Made by a program: the position numbers and the translations under genes
NCBI GenBank assembly: GCA_002104895.1
Contig: MCFG01000022.1
Location: 72,501-127,500, forward strand
DNA: 55,000 bases
Source: Anaeromyces robustus
Taxonomy: Eukaryota; Neocallimastigomycota; Neocallimastigomycetes; Neocallimastigales; Neocallimastigaceae
Reading direction: 5' to 3'
In this document: positions 51,224 through 55,000 of the stretch, in pieces
Layout of the letters: each line of letters opens with the position of its first letter
Position numbering within the stretch: position 1 is the first letter of the stretch
Notes under the pieces: model-generated
Database searches by the model: none
The model's input: only the letters and a program-made list of their open reading frames with translations
Told to the model about the DNA's origin: nothing

Positions 51224-52169
51224 ATGGCTTTATATAATAATTCTTTAAAATTCTTAGCAAAAACTAGATTATTACCTTCATGTAAATATTATTTAAATAC
51301 GAATTTTATATTAAAATATTATTTTTATCTATAATAAAAACAAAATTGGAATTTTATTTCTATTATTAATTATTATAATTTATTTATAAATTATAAAATT
51401 AGTTTCACAAATCATTGCAACTCGTTCATTACAACAATTTTCATTAAATTTTTCAGCTCCTAAAAAAGTAATGATAAATAATAGTAAATAAATAATAAAA
51501 AAAAAAACAAGTTAAATAATATATATAAGTAAAAATTAAATCAATATTATTATATATTTATATTTAGAATTTCATCAATAATGAAAAAGTTGAAAGAGTA
51601 AAATTTAAAACTGAAAATGGTCCACTTGAAATCAAAGCTGGTCAAGAAGCTACTGCTCAACGTATACTTGGTGGACTTGTTGAAATTGAACAAAACAAAG
51701 AAATTAAAAAATATATTGGTGTGTTATAATTCTTATTAATATTTTATTTTATTATTATTATTTCCAATTAAAATTAAAATTAATCTTTAATAATTATTTA
51801 AATATTATTATTTATTTAATCAAATAAAATTATCTATGATATATATAAAACTTTTACAATTATCCATCTACAATTTATATAAAATTATTTTTCATTAAAT
51901 GAATTACAAATAATTTAATAATATATTATAACAAATTAACTATATAACATATAGTTAGTGGAGGATTTGCTATGGTTAACCCAGATAAATCAATGAATAT
52001 TACTGCTGCTGAAGCTTACCCAATGGACTATATTGATTTAGAAGCAACAAAGCAAAATTTAATTGAAGCTGAAAGTCAATTACCAAGTAGCTCAGATGAT
52101 GATAAAGTTAGAATTCAAATTGCTATCGAAATGTATAAATCTATCATAGAAGCCTTCGAAAAAAAATAA
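51224..52169 (+). CDS. ATP16: F1-ATPase delta subunit (bacterial epsilon homologue), organellar
   Basis: Part of the central stalk of F1Fo ATP synthase. Four exons, 51224-51281, 51403-51467, 51568-51718 and 51955-52169, splice in phase to 162 aa, the usual length. Residues 1-40 are rich in Arg, Lys, Ser and Leu with no acidic residue (MALYNNSLKFLAKTRLLPS), as in mitochondrial or hydrogenosomal targeting presequences. Residues ~50-110 are the beta-sandwich (VKFKTENGPLEIKAGQE, GGLVEI, the family signature VSGGFAMVNP). The tail ITAAEAYPMDYIDLEATKQN and a helical C-terminus follow the eukaryotic delta pattern. The segment before VKFKTENG seems shorter than in aerobic fungi, with the first strand poorly conserved. 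Plus-strand neighbour of CstF64 and RPS21. If the host is an anaerobic fungus, the product would act in the hydrogenosome. Confidence 0.9.
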
Positions 52170-52749
52170 AATTATTCATTCAAAATTAATATACACAAAA
52201 AAAACAGAAAAAAATAAAATAAAATAAAATAAATATCACTAAAAAAATAAAAACACAAACAAACAAACAAACAAACAAGATAAAAAAACAAACAAAAAAA
52301 AAAAAAAGATAAAAGTAAAAATAATAAATAATAAAATAAGCAAAAATATTTCTAATATAAATTATTGATTATAATATAAATTATTGATTATATTAATATT
52401 TAATTATTAATTCTTAAAAATATTATAAAATTAATGATATGCCTATTACAAACTATATTAAACGTCTGCTTTTCAATAAAAAAAGAATAATTTATTTAAT
52501 AACTTAGAAAATAAAATTAATAAAATAAATAAAATAAAATAAAATATATGATACATATATTTAAGTATTAGATCACGTGTTAACATATAAAAACATTAAT
52601 TCATATGATCCGATTATTTATATTGATTGGTCAATCACTAGTTGATTTTTATTACGAAAAAAAAAAGAAATGCAAAATTATAAAACTTAATTTCCCTCTT
52701 TCTCAGTAAATTATTTAAATTATTTTTAAATAAGAATTAAGAACACAAA
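52170..52749 (+). promoter_or_regulatory. RPS21 upstream region with CACGTG and palindromic CCAAT-type motif
   Basis: This 580-bp spacer ends at the RPS21 start codon. It has an E-box CACGTG at 52574-52579 and, 45 bp downstream, the perfect inverted repeat TGATTGGTCAATCA at 52624-52637, which includes an ATTGG (reverse CCAAT). Both lie about 110-175 bp before the ATG. A pyrimidine stretch TTTCCCTCTTTCTCAG follows at about 52690. The sites are seen; their use as promoter elements is inference. Confidence 0.5.
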
Positions 52750-53541
52750 ATGGTATATATTTTTTTTATCATAAATTATTTGTTTTAAATGATGTATATG
52801 TTTTTTGTTGAATGCTGAATTTATATAATTGTAAATGGATTAATATTTAAAATTGATAAAAGTATTAATTTGATGGATGGATAAATGTGGATTAAATATT
52901 GTTTTTAAAATATTGTTATAATTAACTATTGTACATGATATTATAAATTATATTTTCTTATTTAATTATATCAAATTTATGATGTATTTTATTTAAATAT
53001 AAAAAGAGAATATGAATGAAGGAATATATATTTTATTAATGAAATTATGTTAATATAAATAATTTATAATTTATAATAATAGCAAAACGACAAGGGAAAA
53101 CTCGTTGATCTTTACATCCCAAGAAAGTGGTAAGTATCGGAGCAAAAAAAAAATGAATGTTATAAATAATTATAATATATGTTAAATAGGGTGTAATAAT
53201 AATAATAATTAAATTTATATAATAGCTCTGCTACTGGTCGTCTTATCACCGCTAAGGACCACGCCTCTGTCCAAATTAACATTGGTGATGTTGACCCAGA
53301 AACTGGTGTCTACACCAAGACTTACACTACCTTTGCCTTCTCTGGTAATGTCAGATCTCAAGGTGAATCTAACGACTCTCTTGACAGATTAGCCACTCAA
53401 TCTGGTTACCTTCAAAAGTAAATAAATATTAATTTTTGTTGTAAATATGTATATATTTTAATATAAAATTTATTGTTAATGTATATTATTTTATTACTAT
53501 ATTTTTTATTATTTAATAGCACCTGGTCTTACGTCCAATAA
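52750..53541 (+). CDS. RPS21: 40S ribosomal protein eS21
   Basis: Component of the small ribosomal subunit. Four exons: 52750-52752 (only the ATG), 53083-53129, 53226-53417 and 53520-53541, giving 87 aa, the same length as yeast Rps21. Conserved stretches are [52 protein letters not shown] and the C-terminal NTWSYVQ. The start is set by exon 2 having no other Met and by CAAAATG followed directly by a GT donor. The first intron is 330 bp. Codons end in C unusually often for this window (ATC, GCC, TAC, ACC), as expected for a very highly expressed gene. Confidence 0.96.
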
Positions 53542-54589
53542 ATGTATTAAATTTGAATATTAATTTACATTAATATAAAGGAAATAAAGATAAATTTTGT
53601 GTTTCAAAAATAAATGATTTTTGTTATTGTTCAATTTGTGTAATTTATTCTGAATAAGTAAATGGGCGTCAAAATTTAAAGAGAATGAGTTTTTATTTTT
53701 AATATAAAATTATTGCATATAAGTAAGTCTGGAATAAAAAATAATACTTAAGAATTTTTCATAAATTCAGTATAACAATAAATTATAAAAAATGCAATTT
53801 AAAATGTCATGAATGCGAGGAATAATTTAAAAATTAATAAATGTGAAAAATGGAATTTTGTTCGAAAGAGGAAATTTATTATTACTAATATAATAATTAA
53901 TATTAAAGTATTCTTATATATGAATATAATTATAGATTTAATTTAATATATATAAATTATATAATATTTATATTTTTCGAGAATTTTATTAAAAATAACA
54001 AATATTATGATATTTTTATATCTATATTAATGTTATTTAATAAATTTATTTATTTAACATTAAAATATTAAAAGAATACATACTTTTTACAATTTTTTTT
54101 GAATATATCAAAAATATTTTAAATAATAATAAAATTAAAAATATAATTTTAAATATTATTATTATTATTTTTATTTTCTATTAGTAAAAATAATAAAAAT
54201 TATTTTGTTTAAATGTTTAAAAATTTTACTTTTTCTAATTTTTTTTTTTTAATGAATATTAAATCTATGGTACAGGCATAAATTATATTAATATCTTGGT
54301 AATAAATGTTGTTTAATCTTCAATTAATGTTTTGGTAGTTTGAAAAGTTTTTTTTTTCTTTTTTTTTTTTTATTTTTTTTTATTTTTTTTTATTTTTTTT
54401 ATTTTTTATTTGATATTAATATAAATGGATATATTGAATATTGGTTTATATTTATTTCATTTCTGTATATTATAAAAAAAAAATAAAAAATAGAAAAAAA
54501 AAATTTTTTTTCTGTTCTGTGAAAAAAATTAAAATATATTCTTCTGCATAATTATTTATAGTATTATTAATAAAATAAATAAGTAAAAG
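53542..54589. other. Spacer between RPS21 and PEX12
   Basis: The first ~350 bp after the RPS21 stop are less extreme in AT content and probably hold the 3' UTR and downstream sequence. I looked for snoRNA C/D boxes and a tRNA and found none I would defend. The part near 54340-54410 is T-rich with TTTTTTTTA repeats. Confidence 0.5.
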
Positions 54590-54972
54590 ATGAATGTAAA
54601 TTCGTTAAATTTGTTTTATTTTGATGCTAATAAGCCTTCCTTTTTTGAATTAATAAATCAAGAAAAAATGGATGAACTTATTGCGCCAGCCATTGATTAT
54701 ATACTATCAGTAAATTAAATAATCCATAATAATTATTATTCAATTATATCTTATTTTTTATTATTAAAAAAAAGATATTTTAATTTATTTAATTTTAATT
54801 AATGAAATACTTTTTTTTTTTTTCTTTTTTTTTTTTTACTTTTTTTATAATTATATATAAAAGATTTATGCTCAAAGATATCCAAGATACCTTCTTAGAA
54901 TATCAAACAGAAGTCAAGAAATATATTCCATTATAATGATATTTATTGAAAGATATTATCTTAAAAAATATA
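54590..54972 (+). CDS. PEX12: Peroxin-12 (Pex12), N-terminal part, cut by window end
   Basis: Pex12 is a peroxisomal-membrane RING protein that acts with Pex2 and Pex10 to ubiquitinate the import receptor Pex5. Two exons, 54590-54709 and 54864-54972, give the first 76 residues. Exon 1 has PSFFELINQEKMDELIAPAI, exon 2 YAQRYPRYLLRISNRSQEIY then a hydrophobic stretch and ERYYLKKY; this order is typical of fungal Pex12 (FELL...L.PA..Y, YAQR.PRYLLRI.NR, E.YYL). A GT donor (GTAAATG) follows at 54973 and the gene continues beyond the window, so the RING domain cannot be judged. The frame is intact here. Without the splice at 54709 the frame stops at once, so the intron is needed. Confidence 0.85.
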
Positions 54973-55000
54973 GTAAATGATTGATTTATTTTTCTCATAA

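Noticed and set aside
53542-53900. snoRNA or tRNA downstream of RPS21
   Set aside because: TGATTTTT and TTCTGAAT words are present but the C/D box spacing and guide features are not convincing, and there is no tRNA cloverleaf.
1-55000. Dictyostelium as the source, given high AT and poly-Asn
   Set aside because: Gene density here is far below what I know for Dictyostelium, and ArgRS, Pex12, PRP3 and eS21 read as fungal. The rejection is not absolute without a phylogeny.

Overview
The window looks like nuclear DNA of an extremely AT-rich fungus, most likely an anaerobic gut fungus (Neocallimastigomycota). The basis is: intergenic DNA that is almost pure A+T with many homopolymers and (TTTA)n/(ATT)n tracts; short AT-rich GT...AG introns; Asn homorepeats; fungal-type housekeeping proteins (ArgRS, PRP3, CstF64, RPS21, Pex12); and a tandem MATH-domain gene of a kind I associate with this phylum. 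The phylum is an inference; no rDNA or diagnostic cellulase gene is present. No tRNA, rRNA, CRISPR array, or recognisable transposase or reverse transcriptase gene was seen.

Layout. Left part (1-14.2 kb, all genes on the minus strand): a multi-exon tandem MATH-domain gene running off the left edge; a small secreted, probably GPI-anchored Cys-rich protein; and two intronless paralogues of an unrecognised seven-hydrophobic-segment membrane protein with Asn/Ser/Lys-rich tails. Middle part: the spliceosomal U4/U6 protein PRP3 (plus strand, at least 6 exons), then a 7.7 kb low-complexity gap, then a minus-strand Myb/SANT-like regulator with a very long poly-Asn tail (5 exons). From 30.8 to 44.4 kb there is a 13.6 kb stretch without a recognisable gene; it ends in a 1.4 kb minisatellite with higher-order structure.

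Right part (44.4-55 kb) is a compact housekeeping cluster: cytosolic-type arginyl-tRNA synthetase with a GST-like N-terminal fusion (minus); then on the plus strand the cleavage stimulation factor CstF64/Rna15 (13 exons, one intron apparently AT-AC), the organellar F1-ATPase delta subunit, ribosomal protein eS21, and the first two exons of PEX12, cut by the window end.

The genes do not form one pathway. Several serve RNA processing and translation (PRP3, CstF64, ArgRS, eS21). The F1 delta and Pex12 genes concern organelles (hydrogenosome or mitochondrion, peroxisome) and are informative if the host really is an anaerobic fungus. Exon boundaries were worked out by hand from splice dinucleotides, reading-frame continuity and family similarity; homopolymer lengths in such DNA may carry assembly errors.
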